Assembly: GCA_001830645.1 (NCBI GenBank)
Contig: MIBM01000221.1
Coordinates: 1 to 5,033, forward strand
DNA: 5,033 nucleotides
DNA from: Spirochaetes bacterium RIFOXYC1_FULL_54_7
GTDB taxonomy: Bacteria > Spirochaetota > Spirochaetia > Treponematales > UBA12059
Direction: 5' to 3'
Shown: piece by piece, positions 1 through 5,033 of the stretch
Layout of the letters: the number at the start of each line of letters is the position of its first letter
Numbering within the stretch: the first letter of the stretch is position 1
Notes under the pieces: model-generated
Told to the model about the DNA's origin: nothing
Database searches by the model: none
Seen by the model: only the letters and a program-made list of their open reading frames with translations
Translations under genes and position numbers: made by a program

Positions 1-54
1 CTGCTTCCGACAAGCGGGCTCCCTTCATTCTAAATCATGGGGAACAGAAATGGA

Positions 55-83
55 ATGATACGCCAGCTCTTTTGGTTTATACT
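55..83 (+). promoter_or_regulatory. Probable sigma-70-type promoter of the peptidase gene
   Basis: A TATACT hexamer at 78-83 matches the -10 consensus at five of six positions. ATGATA at 55-60 matches TTGACA at four of six positions, and the spacing between them is 17 bases. Transcription would start near position 90 and leave a leader of about 80 nt before the start codon at 171. This is a motif reading only. The hexamer lies inside the open upstream extension of the peptidase frame, which supports the idea that translation starts downstream at 171. Confidence 0.5.
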
Positions 84-109
84 GTCCACTGCAAACCGCC
101 TCACCATCC

Positions 110-144
110 GGGGATCAGCGGTCCCCCAGATTCGCCGTCGGGGG
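110..144 (+). other. Two mutually exclusive leader hairpins upstream of pepF
   Basis: GGGGA at 110-114 can pair with TCCCC at 122-126 around a 7-base loop. CCCCC at 123-127 can instead pair with GGGGG at 140-144 around a 12-base loop. The C-run is shared, so only one stem can form at a time. Neither stem is followed by a T-run, so neither looks like an intrinsic terminator. The second stem ends 13 bases before the Shine-Dalgarno region. The pairing is visible in the sequence; a regulatory role is speculation, and GC-rich leaders often contain such stems by chance. Confidence 0.3.
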
Positions 145-156
145 CAAGACAGTCGC

Positions 157-165
157 AGAGGAGAG
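157..165 (+). promoter_or_regulatory. Shine-Dalgarno site that fixes the pepF start
   Basis: AGAGGAGAG contains GAGGAG at 158-163, which is 7 bases before the ATG at 171. The peptidase reading frame is open all the way from position 3, so the frame alone does not define the start. This strong ribosome binding site, together with the 601-residue length usual for the family, picks the ATG at 171 over the upstream TTG at 72. Confidence 0.8.
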
Positions 166-170
166 CAACC

Positions 171-1976
171 ATGAAGACCAAGCACGAGATACCAGTACGG
201 GCGGAGGTGCCCGCAGAGCATAGATGGAATCTTGGAGCCCTGTACTCTGACGAAGCAGCCTGGGAGTCGTGTTTCAAGACCTGGGAAATGATGATGGAGG
301 CCGCCGCAGGCTTCAGGGGCACCCTTGCCAACTCGTCGGATGCCCTGTTCTCCGCCTTGGAGTCCTTCAGGGAGTTCTCCATGCTTGGTGAACGGCTTGG
401 ATATTATGCCCACCTGCGCCAGACCGAGGACGAGGGCGACTCTTCCTCCCGGGGTCGAATGGGCCGCTATATGATGGTGGCCACCAAGGGGGCAGGCGCC
501 TGGAGCTGGATGAATCCGGAACTCCAGCGCGTCCCGGAAGCCTCTATGAACACCTGGCTGGCCGAGGAACGCTACGACGAGTACCGCATCTTCCTGGCCA
601 GGATACTGCGCTTCAAACCCCATGTACTGTCCGAGGCCGAGGAGCGCCTGCTGGCCCTGGCCTCCGACGCCGCAGGGACGCCCCAGGAGGCCTTCTCGGT
701 CCTGACCAATGTAGACTTCGATTTCGGCAGCATCGAGACACCCGAAGGCCTGAGGCCTCTGAGCCAGTCCAGTTTCTCGTCCTTCATGCAGAACCCCGTC
801 CGCGCGCTCAGGCAGAAAGCCTACTTCCAGTTCTACAAGGCCTTCGACGGACACAAGAATACTCTGGCCCAGCTGTACGCCGGCCAGTGCAAGCTGGACA
901 ACTACCAGGCCACGGTGCGCAATTACAGCTCCAGCAGAGCCCAGGCTCTGTTTGCCGACGACGTGCCGGAGAGCGTCTACGACAACCTGGTCAAGACCGT
1001 GGGCAACAATCTGCCCGTCCTGCACGACTACTACGAACTGCGCCGCCGCGCCCTGGGTCTGGACGAACTGTGTCACTACGACGTGTACGCGCCCCTGGTG
1101 CCCCAGGCCAAGGCCGAGCACAGCTGGGAAGAATCTGTTGACCTCATAGCCGAGGCACTTGCCCCCCTGGGTGAAGAATATGTCTCGACGCTGAAGGGAG
1201 GCCTCCTCGGCGGCTGGGCAGACCGCTACGAGAACAAGGGCAAGCGGTCCGGGGCCTTCTCCGCGGGCTCCTTTGTGGGGGATCCCTACATACTCATGAA
1301 CTATAAGAAGGATGTCATCCGTGACATGTTTACCATGGCCCACGAAGGCGGGCATTCCATGCACTCCTGGTACTCCGCCAGGGCCAACCCCTTCATGCAC
1401 TATTCGTACACCATCTTCGAGGCCGAGGTGGCCAGCACCTTCAACGAGGCCCTGCTGTTCAGGCACTTGACCGACAAGGCTGACAGCCCGGCCCTCAAGG
1501 CCTATCTGCTGTCGTCCCGGGTGGATGACCTCCTGGCCACCCTGTTCAGGCAGACCATGTTCGCCGAGTTCGAGCACAAGGCCCACGCCATGATGGAAGG
1601 CGGCCAGCCTCTGACCGTGGATGCCCTGCGACTGGAGTACCGTAGCCTGCTGGAACGTTATTTTGGCCCGGCTATGAAGCTGGAAGAAGTCAGCGATCTG
1701 GAAGGCTTGCGGATTCCGCATTTCTACAACTCGTACTATGTATACAAGTACGCCACCGGCATCTCCGCATCAATCGCGCTGTCTGCGCGGGTGATGCAGA
1801 ACATGCCCGGCGCCAGGGACGACTACTTTGCCTTCCTGCGCTCCGGCGGTTCACGCTTCCCCATCGAGTCCCTCAAGCTGGCAGGCGTGGATATGTCCAC
1901 CCCTGCCCCCGTGGAGGCTGCCTGCGCCGAGTTCGGCAGGCTTGTCGGAGAGCTCAAGACGGCTCTGAAACTGTAG
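171..1976 (+). CDS. pepF: Oligoendopeptidase F, M3-family zinc metallopeptidase
   Basis: This 601-residue protein is a cytoplasmic oligopeptidase of the M3B (PepF) group, which cuts short peptides inside the cell and takes part in peptide turnover. The zinc site HEGGH is at residues 391-395: His391 and His395 are ligands and Glu392 is the catalytic base. The third ligand is probably Glu419 in the following FEAEVASTFNE stretch, 24 residues after His395, as expected for M3 enzymes. Near the C-terminus, IPHFY (about 515-519) and YVYKYATG (523-530) are the conserved His/Tyr-rich elements that M3 peptidases use to bind substrate and stabilise the transition state. The N-terminal WNLGALYSD is the usual PepF opening. 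No signal peptide or membrane segment is seen. The length is normal and the frame is intact. It is transcribed alone and converges on rsmE 3 bases beyond its stop. The family call is secure; the natural substrates are unknown. Confidence 0.95.
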   Translation: MKTKHEIPVRAEVPAEHRWNLGALYSDEAAWESCFKTWEMMMEAAAGFRGTLANSSDALFSALESFREFSMLGERLGYYAHLRQTEDEGDSSSRGRMGRYMMVATKGAGAWSWMNPELQRVPEASMNTWLAEERYDEYRIFLARILRFKPHVLSEAEERLLALASDAAGTPQEAFSVLTNVDFDFGSIETPEGLRPLSQSSFSSFMQNPVRALRQKAYFQFYKAFDGHKNTLAQLYAGQCKLDNYQATVRNYSSSRAQALFADDVPESVYDNLVKTVGNNLPVLHDYYELRRRALGLDELCHYDVYAPLVPQAKAEHSWEESVDLIAEALAPLGEEYVSTLKGGLLGGWADRYENKGKRSGAFSAGSFVGDPYILMNYKKDVIRDMFTMAHEGGHSMHSWYSARANPFMHYSYTIFEAEVASTFNEALLFRHLTDKADSPALKAYLLSSRVDDLLATLFRQTMFAEFEHKAHAMMEGGQPLTVDALRLEYRSLLERYFGPAMKLEEVSDLEGLRIPHFYNSYYVYKYATGISASIALSARVMQNMPGARDDYFAFLRSGGSRFPIESLKLAGVDMSTPAPVEAACAEFGRLVGELKTALKL

Positions 1977-1984
1977 TTTCTACA
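1972..1984. repeat. Inverted repeat at the convergent pepF/rsmE stop codons
   Basis: TGTAG (1972-1976), TTT (1977-1979) and CTACA (1980-1984) form a perfect 5-bp inverted repeat centred on the 3-base gap between the genes. It arises because both genes end in TGTAG, with TAG as each stop codon. GAAAC (1967-1971) and GTTTC (1976-1980) form an alternative overlapping 5-bp stem. These stems are too short and AT-rich to be convincing terminators, and there is no room for a standard terminator between the genes. Confidence 0.4.
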
Positions 1985-2810
1985 TCAGCCCCAGTTTTGC
2001 CAGGGCTATGGTGGTGGCGGCAATCGCCGCGGTCTCGGTCTTGAGTATGCGTTCCCCTAGCCCGGCAAAGCGGAAGCCCGCAGCCGCCATCAGGTCAAGC
2101 TCGGCTGGGGTCCAGCCGCGCTCGCTGCCTATGGCCAGTATCAGGGGTGGCGGAGACAAGTCTAGCGCCCTGTTCATGGCCGACACAGTGTCCTCGGTCA
2201 GCACTGTCCCCAGCTGACCCTCCTGCCGGTAGGGGTCCAAAGCCCATCTGGCTGAGGTCGGCATCACTGGCTGGACAGGGGGGGCTGTGACAGGAATTTC
2301 AGGCAGGGCTGAGTCGTCAAGCAGCTTCAATGCTCTGGCCAGGGTCCAGGCGGTTTCCACTTTGGGCAGGCGTGGATTGGCGGCCTGTTCGGCTCCTTCC
2401 ACCAAGGCTATGCGGAACTCGCGGTTCTTGAAGAAATCGCTCTGGAAGTATGACTTCTCGCCTAGTGCTGTGCCGCTCAGGATTATCCTGGCTACACCCA
2501 GGCTGGCCAGGTCCTTGAGTATGCGGTTGGCCTGTATGGGGCGAGGGAAGCCAAGGAGTATGGTAAGGGGATGCAGCGGGTGGGCCGGTCTATCAGGCCT
2601 GAAGGAGAGGACCAGATGCTGGCCGTCCCAGGAGTCAAGATGAGCCTGGCCGACCTGTCCAGCCAGGGGGCCCTGGCCATCACTGGCTATGCCGGCCAGC
2701 ACTTCGTCTCCGGTCTGTTTCTTCAGGATCCTGAGTATATGCTGCACCCGGCGGTCGCTTCTTGGCAGTGGCCGGCCGGGTTCCGATTCATCCAGAATAA
2801 GCATGTTCAT
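1980..2810 (-). CDS. rsmE: RsmE-family 16S rRNA (uracil-1498-N3)-methyltransferase
   Basis: The 276-residue protein belongs to the RsmE group of SPOUT methyltransferases, which use S-adenosylmethionine to methylate N3 of U1498 (E. coli numbering) in 16S rRNA of the small subunit. Residues 1 to about 75 form the RNA-binding PUA-like domain, with the typical RRVQHILRILK near the start. The SPOUT domain follows: ASLGVARIIL (about 102-111), the VEGAEQ segment (137-142), then the cofactor-knot motifs AIGSERGWT (226-234) and LGERILKTETAA (251-262). The loop usually reads GPEGG; here Pro is Ser and the second Gly is Arg. The protein is longer than E. coli RsmE (243 residues as recalled), with a proline-rich stretch near 165-185. 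The ATG at 2810 has GGAG 5 bases upstream; the ATG at 2804 is a possible alternative. The gene converges on pepF and follows a 306-base gap after the fab operon. Confidence 0.9.
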   Translation of the reverse strand: MNMLILDESEPGRPLPRSDRRVQHILRILKKQTGDEVLAGIASDGQGPLAGQVGQAHLDSWDGQHLVLSFRPDRPAHPLHPLTILLGFPRPIQANRILKDLASLGVARIILSGTALGEKSYFQSDFFKNREFRIALVEGAEQAANPRLPKVETAWTLARALKLLDDSALPEIPVTAPPVQPVMPTSARWALDPYRQEGQLGTVLTEDTVSAMNRALDLSPPPLILAIGSERGWTPAELDLMAAAGFRFAGLGERILKTETAAIAATTIALAKLGLM

Positions 2811-2811
2811 G

Positions 2812-2844
2812 GGCTCTCCAGATTCAGGGCTTCAGAGCCTGGAG
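2812..2844 (-). other. Inverted repeats that could mask the rsmE ribosome binding site
   Basis: Read on the minus strand, CTCCAG (2844-2839) is complementary to CTGGAG (2821-2816), and GGCTCT (2839-2834) is complementary to AGAGCC (2817-2812). The two 6-bp stems compete, and both cover part of the GGAG Shine-Dalgarno site at 2819-2816. The segment also contains a near-direct repeat, TTCAGGGC/TTCAGAGC, at 2823-2838 on the plus strand. The complementarity is plain; control of translation by it is inferred. Confidence 0.3.
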
Positions 2845-2848
2845 TATA
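2843..2848 (-). promoter_or_regulatory. Possible -10 element for rsmE
   Basis: TATACT on the minus strand is the same -10 hexamer as in front of pepF. It would start transcription near 2836, about 26 bases before the rsmE ATG. At a spacing of 16-18 bases I see no convincing -35 hexamer, so the call rests on the -10 alone. It sits 3 bases beyond the T-run that ends the candidate RNA, which would suit a fresh start of transcription for rsmE. Confidence 0.35.
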
Positions 2849-2850
2849 CA

Positions 2851-3077
2851 CAAAAAATGACCGCCGCGTTACCTTGGTCTGGAAGACGGGCGCCGCAGTC
2901 CGGCGCCATGGCCCCGCTGGCTGTGCCGGTTGTCGACGACGACCAGGCATTGCGGGGAGTATCCGTATAGGTTGGTGTACATTGCCTGTCTTCGCCCCTC
3001 CTCGTCGTCTTCCGTATTGGTAACCCGGCGGCCGGCAGGTCCGCTGTGCTGCACCCCGAACCGGCGGTCATCCGTCC
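2851..3077 (-). ncRNA. Candidate structured RNA between ter and rsmE, family not recognised
   Basis: Read on the minus strand, this gap shows nested complementary arms. P1 is a perfect 10-bp stem (3071-3062 with 2866-2857). P2 is 6 bp (GTTACC at 3024-3019 with GGTAAC at 2873-2868). P3 is 8 bp (GGAAGACG at 3013-3006 with CGTCTTCC at 2888-2881). Inside P3 lie P4, 6 bp (CAGGCA at 2988-2983 with TGCCTG at 2949-2944), and a GGCGCC/GGCGCC hairpin (2907-2889) that abuts the 3' arm of P3. P1 is followed by a run of T (2857-2852), as expected for an intrinsic 3' end; the plus-strand reading has no such run. An 8-bp alternative, GACGACGA (3009-3002) with TCGTCGTC (2942-2935), competes with P3. I see no hallmarks of RNase P RNA, tmRNA, SRP RNA, tRNA or common riboswitches, and the one-sided 37-nt arm between P1 and P2 does not fit 6S RNA. 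The 5' end is a guess; no good promoter is visible. An imperfect fold-back repeat element is the main alternative. Confidence 0.45.
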
Positions 3078-3090
3078 GGGGCACTGTATC

Positions 3091-3116
3091 AAAGAAACAG
3101 ATGAGGCTGTTCTTTT
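3091..3116 (-). terminator. Weak hairpin directly after the ter stop, possible terminator
   Basis: Immediately after the TGA of the reductase gene, AAAGAACAG (3115-3107) can pair with CTGTT-T-CTTT (3100-3091) around a 6-base loop. This gives 9 bp with one bulged T. The stem is AT-rich and the following bases are GATAC rather than a T-run, so as a minus-strand terminator it is weak. Read on the plus strand the same hairpin is followed by a T-run, but no plus-strand gene needs it. Confidence 0.3.
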
Positions 3117-4310
3117 TCAGAGGTACGCAACCTCGGCTTCGTAGTCCACGCCGGGCACATCAAAGCCATGTATCTGCAGGAAGTCCTTGCGGAAGCCTTC
3201 AAAATCGGTGGTGGTGGACAAATTGGCCTCGGTGACCCCGTTGAAGAACCGTGAAGTCAGTTCCTGAACCTCAGGCCGCATCTCCCAGTCGTCCAGGCGT
3301 ATGCGTCCGGCCTCGTCGGTGGGGACAGTCCCCATTAAGCGGTCACGGTATAACCGTATCATCTGGTCCTGGCAGTCCTCGTGCAGTCCAAGTTGCTTCA
3401 TGGCCTTGAACAGGGCGGCAATATACAGGGACACCACGGGAATCACCGAGCTGGACCGGGTAACCACGGCCTTGTCTATGGACACATAGGCCTTGCCCCC
3501 GATGCCGGCCAGCAGGCCGTCCAGGGCTTTTGCGGTAGTCTCCAGATGGGCTTTGGCCTTGCCTATGGTGCCGTCCCGGTAGACTGCCCAGGTGTGCTCA
3601 GGGCCTATGTACGAGTAGGCCAGGGTTACACAGCCTTTGGCCAACAGGCCTGCGTCTGTCAAGGCGCGCAGCCAGAGTTCCCAGTCCTCGCCGCCCATCA
3701 CCTTCACGGTGTCGGCGATTTCCTGGTCATTGCCGGGCTCTACGCTTATCTCGCTGATGGCTCCACTCATTACATCCACACTGCGGCCGGTAAAGGGTTT
3801 GCCCAGGGGCTTCAAGACTGACTTGTGCATGATACCCGTGGCGGGATCCGTGCGTACCGGGCTGGCCAGACTGTATACCACCTGGTCAAATACCAGGCCT
3901 TGCTCCTTGGCCAGGCGTATCACCTCGGCCCTGGCCTCGTTGGAGAAGGCGTCCATATTCAGGGTCTTGCTGTACATGCCGGCCAAGGAAGCCTGGCGGT
4001 CGAACTCGCGGTTGTTGTACCAGCCGGGGCTGCCCGGCTTCTTGTCTGTGGCATCACGTTCAAAGGATACACCGATGCTGCCGGCTCCGCAGCCAAAAGC
4101 AGCGGCAATCCTGGAGGCAAGGCCGTATCCCGTGGAGCAGCCTAGTACCAGCACGTTCTTTGGCAGGCTCTTGCCTGCCTTGGCTGCGGCCGACTGGATG
4201 GAAGGCCTGACGGCCTGTACCCTTTTTATCCAGCTGTCAACCATGGCCGCACAACCCGTAGGATGGGCATTGATGCACAGGTTGGATCTGACCATTGGTT
4301 TTATACTCAT
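3117..4310 (-). CDS. fabV: Enoyl-ACP / trans-2-enoyl-CoA reductase, FabV/TER family
   Basis: The 397-residue enzyme reduces the trans-2 double bond of enoyl thioesters with NADH. LVLGCSTGYGLASR (54-67) is the nucleotide-binding turn. Glu84 in VSFERD is the acidic residue expected where NADH is preferred over NADPH. The catalytic Y-X8-K motif is Tyr244 to Lys253 (YRDGTIGKAK), equivalent to Tyr240/Lys249 of T. denticola TER by my count. YSLASPVRTDP (146-156) and LAYSYIGPE (230-238) are family signatures. The domain order fits the NADH-binding, enoyl-reductase and C-terminal small domains of the family. The start at 4310 aligns with the family N-terminus and has AGGAG at 4325-4321 inside the end of fabZ; the in-frame ATG at 4334 would add eight unneeded residues. 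It lies 2 bases after fabZ, so an enoyl-ACP role in type II fatty acid synthesis is likely. Reduction of crotonyl-CoA, as in T. denticola TER, cannot be excluded. Confidence 0.93.
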   Translation of the reverse strand: MSIKPMVRSNLCINAHPTGCAAMVDSWIKRVQAVRPSIQSAAAKAGKSLPKNVLVLGCSTGYGLASRIAAAFGCGAGSIGVSFERDATDKKPGSPGWYNNREFDRQASLAGMYSKTLNMDAFSNEARAEVIRLAKEQGLVFDQVVYSLASPVRTDPATGIMHKSVLKPLGKPFTGRSVDVMSGAISEISVEPGNDQEIADTVKVMGGEDWELWLRALTDAGLLAKGCVTLAYSYIGPEHTWAVYRDGTIGKAKAHLETTAKALDGLLAGIGGKAYVSIDKAVVTRSSSVIPVVSLYIAALFKAMKQLGLHEDCQDQMIRLYRDRLMGTVPTDEAGRIRLDDWEMRPEVQELTSRFFNGVTEANLSTTTDFEGFRKDFLQIHGFDVPGVDYEAEVAYL

Positions 4311-4312
4311 AT

Positions 4313-4741
4313 CTACTTCTCTCCTGCTATGCACAGCCAGTCGGCCTCGACAGCCAGTTCGCCGTTCACAAAGCCTTCGCCCTTCTGCTTGATCAGCCTG
4401 GCACTGGTGCGCAGGTTGGTCACCTTGATGTCGAAGCGGTCGCCGGGGCTTACCTGGCGGCGGAACTTCACGTTGTTGATGGTTGCCAGGAAGAACAGAC
4501 CGTCCTGGGCAAGACCAGCCAGCTTGGCGCCTATACCGCCGGCCTGGGCCATGGTCTCCACCAGTATGACCCCAGGCACTACTGGGTACTTCGGAAAATG
4601 GCCGGCAAAGAAGAACTCGTCACCCTTCCATAGCCTTCTGGCATGGATGGTACCATCGTCCTCAACCGTGGTCTCGTCGATGAAGAGGAAGGGGTCGCGG
4701 TGGGGCAGTATTTCTTCGATTTTTGATCTATCAGCTTTCAT
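4313..4741 (-). CDS. fabZ: 3-hydroxyacyl-ACP dehydratase FabZ
   Basis: This 142-residue hot-dog-fold enzyme removes water from 3-hydroxyacyl-ACP to give trans-2-enoyl-ACP in type II fatty acid synthesis. The opening segment IEEILPHRDPFLFID (8-22) is typical of FabZ. The active-site motif GHFPKYPVVPG (47-57) supplies catalytic His48, and Glu62 follows in VILVETMAQAGG. VKFRRQVSPGD (91-101) is the other conserved block. The length is normal for the family. The ATG overlaps the fabF stop by one base (TGATG), and AGGA at 4752-4749 gives a ribosome binding site 7 bases upstream, within fabF; translational coupling is likely. Its product is the substrate of the reductase encoded 2 bases downstream. 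Family members differ in chain-length preference, which cannot be read here. Confidence 0.96.
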   Translation of the reverse strand: MKADRSKIEEILPHRDPFLFIDETTVEDDGTIHARRLWKGDEFFFAGHFPKYPVVPGVILVETMAQAGGIGAKLAGLAQDGLFFLATINNVKFRRQVSPGDRFDIKVTNLRTSARLIKQKGEGFVNGELAVEADWLCIAGEK

Positions 4742-5033
4742 CAGTACTTCCTGATCACAATACAGGCATTGTGGCCGCCAAAACCAAGGGAGGCGCTGGC
4801 GGCTACATTGATGGTACCCGAAGCACCTACGTTCGGAATGTAATCCAGATCGCAGGCAGGATCGGGCTCGTCCAGGTTGATGGTTGGAGGGAAGAAACCA
4901 TCCTTTATGGCAAGGGTGCAGACTATGGCTTCCACTGCGCCCGCTGCAGCCACAAGGTGGCCGGTCATGCTCTTGGTGGACGAAATGCGCAGTTTCCTTG
5001 CATGGTCACCGAAGGCGTGCTTGACCATCATGG
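4741..5033 (-). CDS. fabF: 3-oxoacyl-ACP synthase II FabF, C-terminal part only
   Basis: Only the last 96 full codons are present; the gene continues beyond 5033. FabF condenses malonyl-ACP with a growing acyl-ACP in type II fatty acid elongation. The fragment holds STKSMTGHL, with the conserved Lys (codon 4974-4972) and the second His of the Cys-His-His triad (codon 4959-4957). Next comes PPTINLDEPDPACDLDYIPN, a FabF hallmark, and the glycine-rich gating loop near the end, SLGFGGHN. E. coli FabF has SFGFGGTN there, so the gating Phe (E. coli 400) is kept but the Phe two residues before it is Leu. The catalytic Cys and first His lie outside the window. The two adjacent ATG codons at 5031-5026 are internal, not a start. 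The gene ends by sharing one base with fabZ. Confidence 0.93.
   Translation of the reverse strand, partial: MMVKHAFGDHARKLRISSTKSMTGHLVAAAGAVEAIVCTLAIKDGFFPPTINLDEPDPACDLDYIPNVGASGTINVAASASLGFGGHNACIVIRKY

Noticed and set aside
1..33. Possible tail of an upstream plus-strand gene (11 codons ending in TAA at 31-33), or a divergent gene starting at the minus-strand ATG at 28-26
   Set aside because: Too few codons to recognise, and the divergent ATG has no Shine-Dalgarno site. Neither can be supported from this window.
3..170. N-terminal extension of pepF, since its frame is open from position 3 with a TTG at 72
   Set aside because: The extension lacks family similarity and contains the likely -10 element. 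The ATG at 171 has a strong GAGGAG site at good spacing and gives the usual family length.
30..1721. Long open frame of 563 codons on the minus strand opposite pepF
   Set aside because: It is the antisense shadow of a GC-rich gene. It matches no family I recognise, has Gly/Val/Gln/His-rich composition, and the plus-strand frame carries an intact metallopeptidase with all its motifs.
2857..3071. Miniature inverted-repeat transposable element bounded by the 10-bp repeat
   Set aside because: No target-site duplication is visible on the two sides, there is no second copy in the window, and several interior helices are nested in RNA-like fashion. A genome-wide copy search could reopen this.
2869..3084. 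Small minus-strand frame of 71 codons, including a 37-codon version from the ATG at 2982
   Set aside because: The long form starts with GTG, neither start has a well-spaced ribosome site, and the Arg-rich product resembles nothing I know. Codon third positions are GC-rich, but a neighbouring frame is also GC-rich, and the nested inverted repeats explain the region better.
2851..3090. 6S RNA, RNase P RNA, tmRNA, SRP RNA or a riboswitch in the ter-rsmE gap
   Set aside because: I looked for the P4 core of RNase P, the CCA-ending tRNA-like part of tmRNA, the SRP apical GGAA loop, B12/TPP/FMN boxes, and a symmetric central bubble for 6S. None was found.
3301..4392. Plus-strand open frames of 62 to 251 codons opposite ter and fabZ
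   Set aside because: They are antisense shadows of well-supported minus-strand genes and show no recognisable protein motifs.

Overview
The window is a compact, GC-rich, ordinary-looking piece of bacterial chromosome. It carries one gene on the plus strand and four on the minus strand. The best lineage clue is the minus-strand enoyl reductase at 3117-4310. It is 397 residues long and, as recalled, matches the Treponema denticola trans-2-enoyl-CoA reductase in length and along most of its motifs (start MSIKPMVRSN, LVLGCSTGYGLASR, YSLASPVRTDP, YSYIGPE). The RsmE variant and the gene content also fit a spirochaete of the Treponema/Spirochaeta type with moderately high GC. This is inference from protein resemblance, not a database result.

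Layout. Positions 1-170 hold no supported gene; they contain a probable promoter, a short leader with two competing small hairpins, and a Shine-Dalgarno site. Positions 171-1976 (+) encode an M3-family zinc metallopeptidase, oligoendopeptidase F. Positions 1980-2810 (-) encode an RsmE-type 16S rRNA uridine methyltransferase; it converges on the peptidase gene, with only 3 bases between the two stop codons. Positions 2811-3116 form a 306-base gap that does not look coding. On the minus strand the gap holds a set of nested inverted repeats closed by a perfect 10-bp stem and followed by a T-run. I read this as a candidate structured RNA of about 220 nt that I cannot assign to a known family. Positions 3117-4310 (-) encode FabV/TER, 4313-4741 (-) encode FabZ, and 4741-5033 (-) encode the C-terminal end of FabF, cut by the window edge.

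How the genes work together. fabF, fabZ and fabV/ter are read in that order on the minus strand. fabF and fabZ share one base (TGATG) and fabZ and fabV are 2 bases apart, so they form a tight operon. Together they cover three steps of type II fatty acid elongation: condensation, dehydration and enoyl reduction. This context argues that the TER-like enzyme works here as an enoyl-ACP reductase, although a role on crotonyl-CoA is also possible. rsmE lies downstream on the same strand but probably has its own promoter just after the candidate RNA. pepF is a separate unit.

I found no mobile element, CRISPR array, tRNA or rRNA. The item most worth a second look is the structured gap at 2851-3077.
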